Positions 9,993-18,122 of a stretch of DNA of 64,000 nucleotides are shown piece by piece. The notes under the pieces are model-generated. The model had not been told where the DNA came from, ran no database searches, and saw only the letters and a list, made by a program, of their open reading frames with translations. Position numbers and translations under genes: made by a program. Source of the stretch: Streptomyces sp. DH5 (GTDB taxonomy: Bacteria; Actinomycetota; Actinomycetes; Streptomycetales; Streptomycetaceae); assembly GCF_020873915.1 (NCBI RefSeq), contig NZ_JAHWGP010000003.1, positions 186,001 to 250,000 on the forward strand. Direction: 5' to 3'. Each line of letters begins with the position of its first letter. Position 1 is the first letter of the stretch.

Positions 9993-10610
9993 ATGGGCCG
10001 TCGGCTCGTACCGCTCACGCTGGACAACCTTCAGGACCTTCCCCAGCGCTGTCGCTCGTGTGTCTTCTGGGAGAGAGACCCCGTCAGTGGCGAAGCAGCG
10101 GTGAAGGCGGGCACGTCCGCGCTCGAGAAGGAGTCGTGGATCTCCTCGGTTCTCCTGGACTGGGGATCCTGTGGTCGTGTCGTCTACGTCGACGACGTCC
10201 CGGTGGGCTTCGTCCTCTACGCTCCACCCGCCTATGTGCCTCGTTCCGCGGCGTTTCCCACGAGCCCCGTGGCCTCCGACGCGGTGCAGTTGATGACCGC
10301 GTTCATCCTGCCCGGCTACCAGGGGCAGGGTTTGGGGCGGGTGATGGTGCAGACGGTGGCGAAAGATCTGCTCCGCCGGAACTTCAAGGCGATCGAGGCA
10401 TTCGGCGACGCCCGCTGGAAAGAACCTGCCTGTGTCGTTCCGGCCGACCATTTGCTGGCTGTGGGATTCAAAACCGTTCGTCCGCACCCCGCATACCCTC
10501 GGCTGCGGCTCGAACTGAGGACGGCTCTCTCCTGGAAGGAAGACGTGGAGATGGCGCTGGACCGGTTGCTCGGAGTCGTGCAGAAGGAGCCGGCGCTCCG
10601 CCCTCTCTGA
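9993..10610 (+). CDS. GNAT family N-acetyltransferase
   Basis: 205-residue acetyltransferase of unknown substrate. The acetyl-CoA-binding motif is seen as ILPGYQGQGLGRVMVQTVAKDLL (~107-129), preceded by the GFVLYAPP strand. ATG 9993 lies 9 bases after a GAGGAA ribosome site. The conserved Streptomyces neighbour of parB is a GNAT of this type. The 318-base spacer after parB (9675-9992) holds no recognisable gene, only a T-rich patch near 9754-9764, and presumably the promoter. It is convergent with trxA. Confidence 0.9.
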   Translation: MGRRLVPLTLDNLQDLPQRCRSCVFWERDPVSGEAAVKAGTSALEKESWISSVLLDWGSCGRVVYVDDVPVGFVLYAPPAYVPRSAAFPTSPVASDAVQLMTAFILPGYQGQGLGRVMVQTVAKDLLRRNFKAIEAFGDARWKEPACVVPADHLLAVGFKTVRPHPAYPRLRLELRTALSWKEDVEMALDRLLGVVQKEPALRPL

Positions 10611-10642
10611 TCCGGATCCTGTTCATCCCTGTGCACGTCATG

Positions 10643-10676
10643 CGAATGGGCCGGCCCTGGCGGGCCGGCCCATTCG
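10643..10676. terminator. Bidirectional terminator between the GNAT gene and trxA
   Basis: Perfect 14-base arms 10643-10656 and 10663-10676 with a 6-base loop between two convergent genes. A parS site begins one base after it. Confidence 0.8.
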
Positions 10677-10677
10677 T

Positions 10678-10691
10678 GTTTCACGTGAAAC
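10678..10691. other. parS site (perfect) in the GNAT/trxA convergent junction
   Basis: GTTTCACGTGAAAC immediately right of the terminator hairpin and 28 bases before the trxA stop codon. Confidence 0.93.
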
Positions 10692-10718
10692 ACATACCGC
10701 TGGTGACGCGATTCGCCT

Positions 10719-11051
10719 CTACTCGGCGATGAAATCGGCAAGGTCGCGGACGATCGCGGCCTTGGGCTTCGCACCGACAATGGTCTTGGCGACCTCGCCA
10801 CCCTGGTAGACGTTCAGGGTCGGGATGGACATGACGCCGTACTTGGCGGCCGTACCCGGGTTCTCGTCAATGTTCAGCTTGACGACCTCGATCTTGTCCC
10901 CGTACTCGGCGGCGATCGCTTCGAGGGACGGAGCGATCTGGCGGCACGGGCCGCACCAAGCGGCCCAGAAGTCCACCAGGACAGGCTTGTCGCTCTTCAG
11001 GACGTCCTGCTCGAAGGAGTCGTCGGTCACGTTCTTCAGGGTGCCGGCCAC
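10719..11051 (-). CDS. trxA: Thioredoxin
   Basis: Small disulfide reductase reduced by TrxB. 110 residues, the usual size. Active site WCGPC with Cys33 and Cys36; cis-proline segment [15 protein letters not shown] at 11051, GGAG upstream. It lies 41 bases downstream of trxB on the same strand, so trxB-trxA is an operon driven from the SigR-type promoter upstream of trxB. Confidence 0.97.
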   Translation of the reverse strand: MAGTLKNVTDDSFEQDVLKSDKPVLVDFWAAWCGPCRQIAPSLEAIAAEYGDKIEVVKLNIDENPGTAAKYGVMSIPTLNVYQGGEVAKTIVGAKPKAAIVRDLADFIAE

Positions 11052-11092
11052 AGCGGGCTCCTTAACTGGTTGATGCGTGGGGCGGGTGGGGG

Positions 11093-12061
11093 TCAGACAG
11101 CGGTCTTCTCGGGCTCGGCGTTCTCCTCGTCGGAGAGAGCGGCCAGGAAACGCTCGGCGTCGAGAGCGGCGGAACAGCCGGTACCGGCTGCGGTGATCGC
11201 CTGGCGGTAGGTGTGGTCGACCACGTCACCCGCGGCGAAGACGCCCGTGACGTTCGTGCGTGTCGAGGGTGCGTCGACCTTCAGATAGCCCTCCTCGTCC
11301 AGCTCCAGCTGGCCCTTGAAGAGCTCGGTGCGGGGGTCGTGGCCGATCGCGATGAACAGGCCCGTCACCGCCAGGTCGGAGAGTTCGCCCGTCTTGACGT
11401 TGCGCAGCTTCAGACCCGACAGCTTCTGGTCACCCTGGACCTCGGCGACCTCACTGTCCCAGACAAAGTTGATCTTCGGATCGGCGAAGGCGCGCTCCTG
11501 CATCGCCTTGGAGGCGCGGAGGGTGTCACGACGGTGGACGATCGTCACGGACTTGGCGAAGCGCGAGAGGAAGGTGGCCTCCTCCATCGCGGTGTCGCCG
11601 CCACCGATCACGGCGATGTCCTGGTCCCTGAAGAAGAAGCCGTCACACGTGGCACACCAGGAGACGCCACGGCCGGAGAGGGCGTCCTCATTGGGAAGAC
11701 CGAGCTTCCGGTGCTGCGAGCCGGTGGTGACGATGACGGCCTTCGCCTTGTGCACCGTGCCGGAGGTGTCCGTGACGGTCTTGACCTCTCCGGTGAGATC
11801 GACGGAGACCACGTCGTCCGGGACGAGCTCGGCGCCGAAGCGCTCCGCCTGGCCCCGCATGTTGTCCATGAGCTCGGGGCCCATGATGCCGTCTTGGAAG
11901 CCGGGGAAGTTCTCCACCTCAGTGGTGTTCATCAGCGCACCGCCGGCGGTGACGGCGCCTTCGAACACCAAGGGCTTCAGCGACGCACGGGCGGTATAGA
12001 GCGCCGCCGTGTAGCCGGCGGGCCCGGAGCCGATGATGATCACGTTACGGACGTCACTCAC
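11093..12061 (-). CDS. trxB: Thioredoxin-disulfide reductase
   Basis: FAD/NADPH flavoenzyme that reduces thioredoxin. 322 residues. FAD-binding GSGPAG at 11-16, redox-active CATC with Cys136 and Cys139, NADPH-binding GGGDTAMEE (~153), and a second FAD motif [10 protein letters not shown] near the C-terminus. GTG 12061. First gene of trxBA, downstream of the sigM/anti-sigma block. Confidence 0.97.
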   Translation of the reverse strand: MSDVRNVIIIGSGPAGYTAALYTARASLKPLVFEGAVTAGGALMNTTEVENFPGFQDGIMGPELMDNMRGQAERFGAELVPDDVVSVDLTGEVKTVTDTSGTVHKAKAVIVTTGSQHRKLGLPNEDALSGRGVSWCATCDGFFFRDQDIAVIGGGDTAMEEATFLSRFAKSVTIVHRRDTLRASKAMQERAFADPKINFVWDSEVAEVQGDQKLSGLKLRNVKTGELSDLAVTGLFIAIGHDPRTELFKGQLELDEEGYLKVDAPSTRTNVTGVFAAGDVVDHTYRQAITAAGTGCSAALDAERFLAALSDEENAEPEKTAV

Positions 12062-12132
12062 GGCTTGTTTCCTCGTCTCTGGTCTGCGTCGTTCGACCGG
12101 GGGGAGCTTCTGTCGGGACTCTCACCCCACCC

Positions 12133-12158
12133 AACGGATCCTAAGGGGCGCGCATTCC
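12133..12158 (-). promoter_or_regulatory. SigR-type promoter for trxB-trxA
   Basis: On the minus strand GGAAT (12158-12154), exactly 18 bases, then GTT (12135-12133), matching the published SigR consensus GGAAT-N18/19-GTT. It lies about 75 bases before the trxB start. In S. coelicolor trxBA is a known thiol-stress target of SigR, so the match is expected and well placed. Confidence 0.82.
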
Positions 12159-12252
12159 CGTCGTGCCCGCGCACGCGGGAACGCCCTCTGATGGCGAGAA
12201 GGGACATGCACCGTACGGGATACCAGCAAGGGCGGAGACCACGCCCCGGACG

Positions 12253-13170
12253 TCAGCGCGCGTAGGAGTGCTTCAACAGAACCTCTGCCGTGGCGGCCGA
12301 GGACGGGGTGTCCACGCATGTCCTGTCGACGACGTAAGCGATGACACGAGTCTCGTCCGAGGTGTCGGGAAGCACCACGAGAAGGGCTGCCTTCCCCTTG
12401 TACGTGCCCTGCTCGGAGGCAAGCGCGGCATCGTCACGCTCGATGCCCTCGCGAACGCACTGCGGCACCAGGGGTTCCTTGAGCACCTTCGGGCTCGCCG
12501 CGCCGCCGGACTCCGACTCCAGTCCGAAGGTTCCTGGCGAGCTGGAGCCCATGGCCTGGCCTCCGCTCTCCATGAGGAGATCGGAGACCTGCTGCTCCAG
12601 TTCCCTCTCGGAGAAGGTGTCCGCTGCGATCGTCCGGTCTCCCTCATGAGGTCCTGTGTCGTTGCCCGGGGACGACAGGACCACTGAGCCGAGACCGAGA
12701 GCTGCGACGGTGAAGACGGTCCCTAGCACTGGAAACCGTCGGCGCCCGCCCCGCAGTCGACCCTTGCGCCCCGGGCCGGTCGTGGAGGAACGCGGGCGCC
12801 CGGTGGGTCGGTCAGCGGATGTCGATGTTTCACGTGAAACATGCGATGGATCGTCGTCCGTCACGGCGGGGGTCTGGACAGGCGGTTCCGTGGATGCATT
12901 CAGGACCGGTGCTGTGGCCTGCAACAGCGCTTCGGCGGCGAGCGCCGCATCGATGCGTCCCGCCACCTCGGCGGGCATGCGGGGCGGCCCGTCCACCGTG
13001 CCCAGCAGGCTTCGGATCTCTTCGAGGGAGGAATGGACATCCATGCAGAGAGCGCACGTCTCCAGATGCCGGCGCACGTCGGCGCTCCGGGCCGATGGAA
13101 GGAGTCCCTCGGTGAGGTCGGAGATCTCCGTGACGTCCGGGTGCTCCGCCATGTCCTTCGTCGATGTCAC
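12253..13170 (-). CDS. Zinc-type membrane anti-sigma factor of the adjacent SigM
   Basis: 305 residues from GTG 13170, overlapping the sigM stop. The N-terminal domain carries the anti-sigma zinc motif H-x3-C-x2-C (His35, Cys39, Cys42; HLETCALC). A Pro/Ser/Arg-rich linker follows, then one membrane segment (~FPVLGTVFTVAALGLGSVVL) and an extracytoplasmic domain with few recognisable features. Position equals the anti-SigM gene next to sigM and trxB in Mycobacterium. A perfect parS (12827-12840) is embedded in the linker-coding part and read as HVSRET. Confidence 0.85.
   Translation of the reverse strand: MTSTKDMAEHPDVTEISDLTEGLLPSARSADVRRHLETCALCMDVHSSLEEIRSLLGTVDGPPRMPAEVAGRIDAALAAEALLQATAPVLNASTEPPVQTPAVTDDDPSHVSRETSTSADRPTGRPRSSTTGPGRKGRLRGGRRRFPVLGTVFTVAALGLGSVVLSSPGNDTGPHEGDRTIAADTFSERELEQQVSDLLMESGGQAMGSSSPGTFGLESESGGAASPKVLKEPLVPQCVREGIERDDAALASEQGTYKGKAALLVVLPDTSDETRVIAYVVDRTCVDTPSSAATAEVLLKHSYAR
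12827..12840. other. parS site (perfect) inside the anti-sigma gene
   Basis: GTTTCACGTGAAAC within the linker-coding part of the anti-SigM gene. It encodes VSRET on the minus strand, the same pentapeptide as the parS inside parA on the plus strand, since the site is palindromic. Confidence 0.93.
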
Positions 13171-13892
13171 GCTCGCCCACCTCCGCCCTTCGTTGCAGCC
13201 GGGTCGTTCATTCCCGCTTCCATGGGGGCCGACTGTCGCGGGCCCGCTGCGGGTGGGACGGACGTCCCCCGAGTACGGTTCCGCGCCTCGCCCTGCTTCT
13301 CTTCCTTACCGCCACCGTCGGGCCGCAGGTGACTGAGCAGGGGCAGGAGTCTGGCTCTGCCGCGGGCGCACCGGCTCTTCACTGTCCCGGTGGGCACATC
13401 GAGGACGCGGGCGGCCTCGGCGACCGGGTAGCCCTGCATGTCCACGAGGACGAGTGCGGCCCGCTGATCGGGAGGCAGTGTGCCCATCGCTTCGATGAGC
13501 TGGCGGTGCAGATCGTTGCGCTCCGCCGGTGCCGAGGCGGACTCGTGGGGCTCCAGTAGCTGCTCCATACGCTCCGCGTCGTCGACCGGGGCGGTCTTCC
13601 TGGAGGCCGCCTTGCGGGCACGGTCCAGGCAGGCGTTCACGGTGATCCGGTGCAGCCAGGTCGTGACGGCGGACTGTCCGCGGAAGGTATGGGCAGCCCG
13701 GTAGGCGGAGACGAGGGCGTCCTGGACGGCGTCAGCGGCTTCCTCACGGTCGCCCAGCGTACGCAGGGCCACGGCCCAGAGCCGGTCCCGGTGCCGGCGG
13801 ACGATCTCACCGAAGGCGTCCGGGTCCCCGTCCACATGGCGGGAGAGGAGTTCCTGGTCGTTCGCGTCGCCGTACGCGGTGCCGTCGGCCAT
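13167..13892 (-). CDS. sigM: ECF RNA polymerase sigma factor SigM
   Basis: 241-residue extracytoplasmic-function sigma factor. Region 2 is ~10-90 (LWAVALRTLGDREEAADAVQ and TTWLHRITVNACLDRARK). Region 4 is ~125-190 (LPPDQRAALVLVDMQGYPVA and the HTH TGTVKSRCARGRARLL). A C-terminal Arg/Gly-rich tail follows. Stop overlaps the anti-sigma start by 4 bases, the usual sigma/anti-sigma coupling. The order murJ, kinase-like, sigM, anti-sigma, trxB, trxA matches the mycobacterial SigM locus. Confidence 0.92.
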   Translation of the reverse strand: MADGTAYGDANDQELLSRHVDGDPDAFGEIVRRHRDRLWAVALRTLGDREEAADAVQDALVSAYRAAHTFRGQSAVTTWLHRITVNACLDRARKAASRKTAPVDDAERMEQLLEPHESASAPAERNDLHRQLIEAMGTLPPDQRAALVLVDMQGYPVAEAARVLDVPTGTVKSRCARGRARLLPLLSHLRPDGGGKEEKQGEARNRTRGTSVPPAAGPRQSAPMEAGMNDPAATKGGGGRA

Positions 13893-13917
13893 CCGCCCCT
13901 CCCCCTTCGTCGAGACG

Positions 13918-15639
13918 TCAGCCGATGAACTTCAGGTCGGTGATGCCCTGCTTGTGGCCGGCGTTGCTGTAGGTGTCACCGGGCGCGTACGGCATGGCGG
14001 TGATCCAGAGCAGCACGTACCGGGTCTTCGCCGGCTTGTCGGCCTTCACCGTGGCCTCGGTCCCGTTCGTCTTCACCGTTCCCAGCTTCCGCATCGCATT
14101 GATGGGGGTCGACGAACTCATCGAATCCGTCGCGTACAGCGTGATGGTCGTATGGGCGCCGGCGTAGCGCAGGCCTATCGACGACGACGTGACCGTCTGC
14201 TCGGATCCGAGGTCGTAGACGATGCCCACGCCGGGCTTGAAGGCCGGATTCATGTCCGGACCGTCGATGTAGCTGTTGGTGCGCCAATAGGTCGAGCTGT
14301 CGCCGTCGTAGGTCTTCGCCACATCGCCGGGCGCCTGGGCCTGCCCCTTGGCGACGTACTCCTGGGCGCCCTGGACGGTGAGCGGCTTGGGAGGCGCCGG
14401 CTTGTTGTCGCTCTTGTCGTCCTCTTCCGTCGTCTGGGTCTTGTTCGTGTCCTCCGCCTTCCCGCCCTGCTCCATCAGGGCGTCGGCGAGCTGCCAACTG
14501 CCCAGGCCGAGCGCGGCGATCAGCAGTGCCGAGACGGCCCACTTGAGCGCTTTACCGGTGCGGCTCTGCAGTGGGGGAGGCGGAACCGGCACCGGCTGGG
14601 TGGCACCGGGACGCGGCGTGGGCCGGCCGTAGGTCCCCTGCTGGTACGTGGTGCGCTGGTAGTCCGGCGGGGCGGTGAAGGCCGGCTCCGGCGGACGGAT
14701 GCGGGGCATCTCGCCGATCGCCTTGACCAGTTCCTCCGGCGTGGTGCACGGCGCTTCGTGGCGCGAGGCAGTGGCGCCGTCGTTGACGAGCGCACGCATG
14801 GCCAGCTCGGACAGCCCTCGGTGGACACCGGCTCGCACCTGGTCGGGCGGAATCAGCCCGATGTCCTTCGGTAGGCCGGACATGCCGTAGGCGTCGCTCT
14901 CGTAAGGCCAGCGCTGGGTGAGCGCCGCGTAGAGCAGGGCACCGATGGACTCGGTGTCGGTGCGCTGTGGAGTGTCGGAACTGACGCCGCGCAGCGCCGC
15001 GTTGACGGCGAGACCGCGGATGCGCCACTGGCCGGTCGAGGTCCGCAGCACGGCGGTGGGGTTCAGACGCAGATGTGCGAGACCCTCGCGGTGTGCCGCG
15101 GCCATGGCGGCTGAGACCTGACTGACCATCTGGTAGGCGTCGTACACCTCCAGTGGCCCCGTCGCGAGGAGCGTGGTCAGCTCGGTGGCGTCAGGGAGCC
15201 ACTCGTGGACGACATAGACGACGTCGTTCTCCTCGACGGCGTCCAGTACCTGGACGAAACGAGGGTCGCCCAGGAGGGCGGAGGAGCGGGCGGCGGCCAG
15301 CACGGACCGGGCACGCGTGTGTTCGGCGGGCAGGATGTGGACGCCGACGGCGCGGCGGAGCATCTCGTCCACGGCACGCCAGCTGCTGAACCCGTCCAGA
15401 CGGGTGACGCACTCCTCGAGGCGGTAGCGTCTGGCCAGCTTGTGGCCGCTGTGCAGTTCGGGCGGCGAGGTCTTCCCGGCACCGTCGGTTGCGGTGCTCT
15501 CCTGTGCCTCGTCGCTGTCCGTGTCCTGCTCCCGGTTCTTGGCCACCCCGTCGGCCGTGGACTGGTCCGCCTGTGCGGTCAGCGGCTGCTCGCCGCTGTT
15601 GTCTGCCACGTCGACGGCAGCTGTGCTCCGTTCTGCCAC
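13918..15639 (-). CDS. Membrane pseudokinase associated with MurJ
   Basis: 573 residues from GTG 15639 (VAERSTAAVDVADNSGEQ); ATG 15660 is an alternative. After an acidic N-terminal stretch comes a protein-kinase fold that has lost every catalytic element. There is no glycine-rich loop or VAIK lysine, the HRD loop reads HLRLNPTAVL, and the DFG region reads RGLAV. A Pro-rich linker, a membrane segment (~KWAVSALLIAALGLGSWQLA) and an extracellular discoidin-like beta domain (YDGDSSTYWRTNSYIDG) follow. In Mycobacterium the equivalent pseudokinase and extracellular domain are fused to the C-terminus of MviN/MurJ; here they form a separate gene 139 bases downstream of murJ. Confidence 0.85.
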   Translation of the reverse strand: MAERSTAAVDVADNSGEQPLTAQADQSTADGVAKNREQDTDSDEAQESTATDGAGKTSPPELHSGHKLARRYRLEECVTRLDGFSSWRAVDEMLRRAVGVHILPAEHTRARSVLAAARSSALLGDPRFVQVLDAVEENDVVYVVHEWLPDATELTTLLATGPLEVYDAYQMVSQVSAAMAAAHREGLAHLRLNPTAVLRTSTGQWRIRGLAVNAALRGVSSDTPQRTDTESIGALLYAALTQRWPYESDAYGMSGLPKDIGLIPPDQVRAGVHRGLSELAMRALVNDGATASRHEAPCTTPEELVKAIGEMPRIRPPEPAFTAPPDYQRTTYQQGTYGRPTPRPGATQPVPVPPPPLQSRTGKALKWAVSALLIAALGLGSWQLADALMEQGGKAEDTNKTQTTEEDDKSDNKPAPPKPLTVQGAQEYVAKGQAQAPGDVAKTYDGDSSTYWRTNSYIDGPDMNPAFKPGVGIVYDLGSEQTVTSSSIGLRYAGAHTTITLYATDSMSSSTPINAMRKLGTVKTNGTEATVKADKPAKTRYVLLWITAMPYAPGDTYSNAGHKQGITDLKFIG

Positions 15640-15778
15640 CGTCGTTCCCTGCCTCCCCATCCATTGCGCGCCGGCCGGCGTCCGTCGCGCCGTACGACGC
15701 CGAGACCAATTGTGCCCACAGTCCGCCGCCATGCACGACACACGGGGGCTGTCGATGGTTGTGCGCCTACCCCCTGCC

Positions 15779-18079
15779 TCAGCGTCCCAGGCGTCCGCGC
15801 ACCATACCGACCAGTGAGTTGACTTCGTCGATACGCATCCGCCGGGCCGCCACGAAGAAGGTCCCGAACAGAACGGCACCGCCACCCAACAGCGCGACGA
15901 ACGAGCCGACGACCCCCTGGCCCAGCGCCTGGCTGATCCCGTAGCAGGCCGCGCCGCTGAGCAGTGCGGCCGGGATCGAGGCGATGCACAGCCGGGCGTA
16001 GGTCCGCAGTACCCGGGCACCGTCCAGGTCACCGCCCAGCCGTGTACGGAGCCGGCGCCAGGCGACGCCGACGCCGATCACGTAGGCCAGCCCGTACGAG
16101 GCCGCCATGCCGACCACGGCCCAGCGGCCCGGGAGCACGACGTAGCAGATGCCTGCCGCGAGCGCGTTGCCCGCGGCCACGATGACCGTGTTGTAGAAAG
16201 GGGTTCGGGTGTCCTCGTACGCGTAGAAGGCTCGGAGCACGACGTACTGCACCGAATAGGGGATCAGCCCGAGGCCGAAGGCCATCAGCATGTAACCCAT
16301 GTTGGTGGCCGCGTCCGTGCCCGAGGAGCCGAACATCAGCGTGCACATCGGGATGCCGAGCGCCAGGAAACCGAAGGCGACCGGCACGATGGCGACGGCC
16401 GTCGTGCGAAGACCCTGGGAGATGTCGTCGCGGACGGCACCGGCGTCGTCGTCGGCCGCAGAGCGGGAGATGCGGGGCAGGAGGGCGGCCATCAGGGAGA
16501 CGGTGATGATGGCCTGGGGCAGACCCCAGATCAGTTGGGCGTTGGAGTAGGCGCTGAAGCCCGTGCCGGCGATTTTCGTGTCCGCGAACGACGCGGTGGC
16601 CAACTGGGTGACCACCAGCGCGCCCGCCTGGTTGGCGAGGACGAACAGGATGGTCCACTTGGCCAGTCTCGCCGCCTTGCCGAGCCCGTGGCCCCTCCAG
16701 TCGAAGCGCAGGCGAAGACGGAAACCGGTCTCTCGCAGGTACGGGACCATCGCCAGCGACTGGACGACGAGCCCGAGCAGAACGCCCACACCGAGCAGCC
16801 GCACGCCCTCCGGCGGAATGTTCGTGACACCCATCTTGGAGTCGCCGGCGGTGCCGTAGACCCAGATGAACGTTCCGAGCGTGACGATGATGACGATGTT
16901 GTTCAGGACGGGGGTCCACATCATCGCCCCGAACCGGCCCCGCGCGTTGAGGATCTGACCCATCACCACGTGCACGCCCATGAAGAAGATCGAGGGCAGG
17001 AAGAAGCGGGTGAAGGTGACAGCGACGTCGTTGGCCGCCGGGTCGGAGGCGACCGGGGCGGACAGGGCACGCACCAGGACGGGGGCCGCCAGCCACGCCA
17101 GGGCGGTGAGTGCGGCCAGGGCCACCATCACCAGGGTCAGCAGGCGGTTGGCGTACGCCTCACCACCGTCCTCGTCCTCCTTCATCGCCCGCACCAGCTG
17201 CGGTACGAACACGGAGTTGAGGCCACCGCCGACGGTGAGGATGTAGATCATCGTGGGCAGCTGGTACGCGATCTGGAATGAGTCGCCCAGAAGCGCGAGG
17301 CCGAGCGCGGAGACGATCATCGCGGACCGGACGAACCCTGTGAGGCGCGACACCATGGTGCCCGCGGCCATCACGGCACTCGACTTCAGCAGTCCCCCGG
17401 CCCGACCGCCCTTCTTTGGAGCGGGTGTGGGGGCGGGTTCCGGCGCCGGGGCCTCGGCGGCGGGTGGCGGAGTGGCCCCGGCGTAATGACCTGGCGTCGG
17501 GGAAGCGGGGCCCGGTACGGGTGCGGACGCGTACTGCGGTGGTCCGCCGACCGGGGCGTGCCCGGGGTGCCCCCCGTACTGCTGCTGGTCCGGGAAGGCA
17601 CCGCCCTGCTGCTGGTCGCGGAAGAGGTGGGCGAAGGCGTCCGGCTCGTGTCGCTGGTCCGCGGCCCGGCCGACCAGGTCGTCGACGCCCACGAACTGCG
17701 TGGTGCGCGGGTCGTCGCCGTAGGGCAGGTGCTGAGTGGGGCCGTCCGGCTCCGGTGCGGGGGGCCGGGCCCACACGCGCGGATCAGGGGCGTACGGAGA
17801 CTGCGGTGGCTGCCCGTACATCGGCTGCTGAGGGGGGTGGCTGCCCGGAGGGGGCGGCGGGTGCGCGGCGCGGTCGTAGAGGGCCTCGGCGACCGGGTCC
17901 TGGGCGGCGATGTCCTGCGCGCGGTAGGGGTCCTGGTCGTAGGCGTCCCGGAGGTACGGGTCCGCGGGTGGTGGCGGCACCTGGCCGTGTCCGGGCGGCG
18001 GGCCCTCGGCGGGGTCCGACTCGGGGTGGCCCGAGTTGCCCGCGGCATGGCCGCGGTCACCGTCGTACGGCGCGTTCAT
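15779..18079 (-). CDS. murJ: Lipid II flippase MurJ (MviN)
   Basis: Polytopic MOP-family exporter that flips the peptidoglycan precursor lipid II. 766 residues. Residues 1-~229 are a hydrophilic Pro/Gln/Tyr-rich cytoplasmic extension. The membrane core follows, beginning SSAVMAAGTMVSRLTGFVRS, with about 14 segments and the typical FFLPSIFFMGVHVVMGQIL and NAQLIWGLPQAIITVSLMAA segments. It ends soon after the last segment (DEVNSLVGMVRGRLGR). ATG 18079, 43 bases after the DUF6049 gene; the pseudokinase partner lies downstream. Confidence 0.95.
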   Translation of the reverse strand: MNAPYDGDRGHAAGNSGHPESDPAEGPPPGHGQVPPPPADPYLRDAYDQDPYRAQDIAAQDPVAEALYDRAAHPPPPPGSHPPQQPMYGQPPQSPYAPDPRVWARPPAPEPDGPTQHLPYGDDPRTTQFVGVDDLVGRAADQRHEPDAFAHLFRDQQQGGAFPDQQQYGGHPGHAPVGGPPQYASAPVPGPASPTPGHYAGATPPPAAEAPAPEPAPTPAPKKGGRAGGLLKSSAVMAAGTMVSRLTGFVRSAMIVSALGLALLGDSFQIAYQLPTMIYILTVGGGLNSVFVPQLVRAMKEDEDGGEAYANRLLTLVMVALAALTALAWLAAPVLVRALSAPVASDPAANDVAVTFTRFFLPSIFFMGVHVVMGQILNARGRFGAMMWTPVLNNIVIIVTLGTFIWVYGTAGDSKMGVTNIPPEGVRLLGVGVLLGLVVQSLAMVPYLRETGFRLRLRFDWRGHGLGKAARLAKWTILFVLANQAGALVVTQLATASFADTKIAGTGFSAYSNAQLIWGLPQAIITVSLMAALLPRISRSAADDDAGAVRDDISQGLRTTAVAIVPVAFGFLALGIPMCTLMFGSSGTDAATNMGYMLMAFGLGLIPYSVQYVVLRAFYAYEDTRTPFYNTVIVAAGNALAAGICYVVLPGRWAVVGMAASYGLAYVIGVGVAWRRLRTRLGGDLDGARVLRTYARLCIASIPAALLSGAACYGISQALGQGVVGSFVALLGGGAVLFGTFFVAARRMRIDEVNSLVGMVRGRLGR

Positions 18080-18122
18080 GGTTACCCCACCTCATCGTCC
18101 CGGGCCCACCGGCCACGACATC

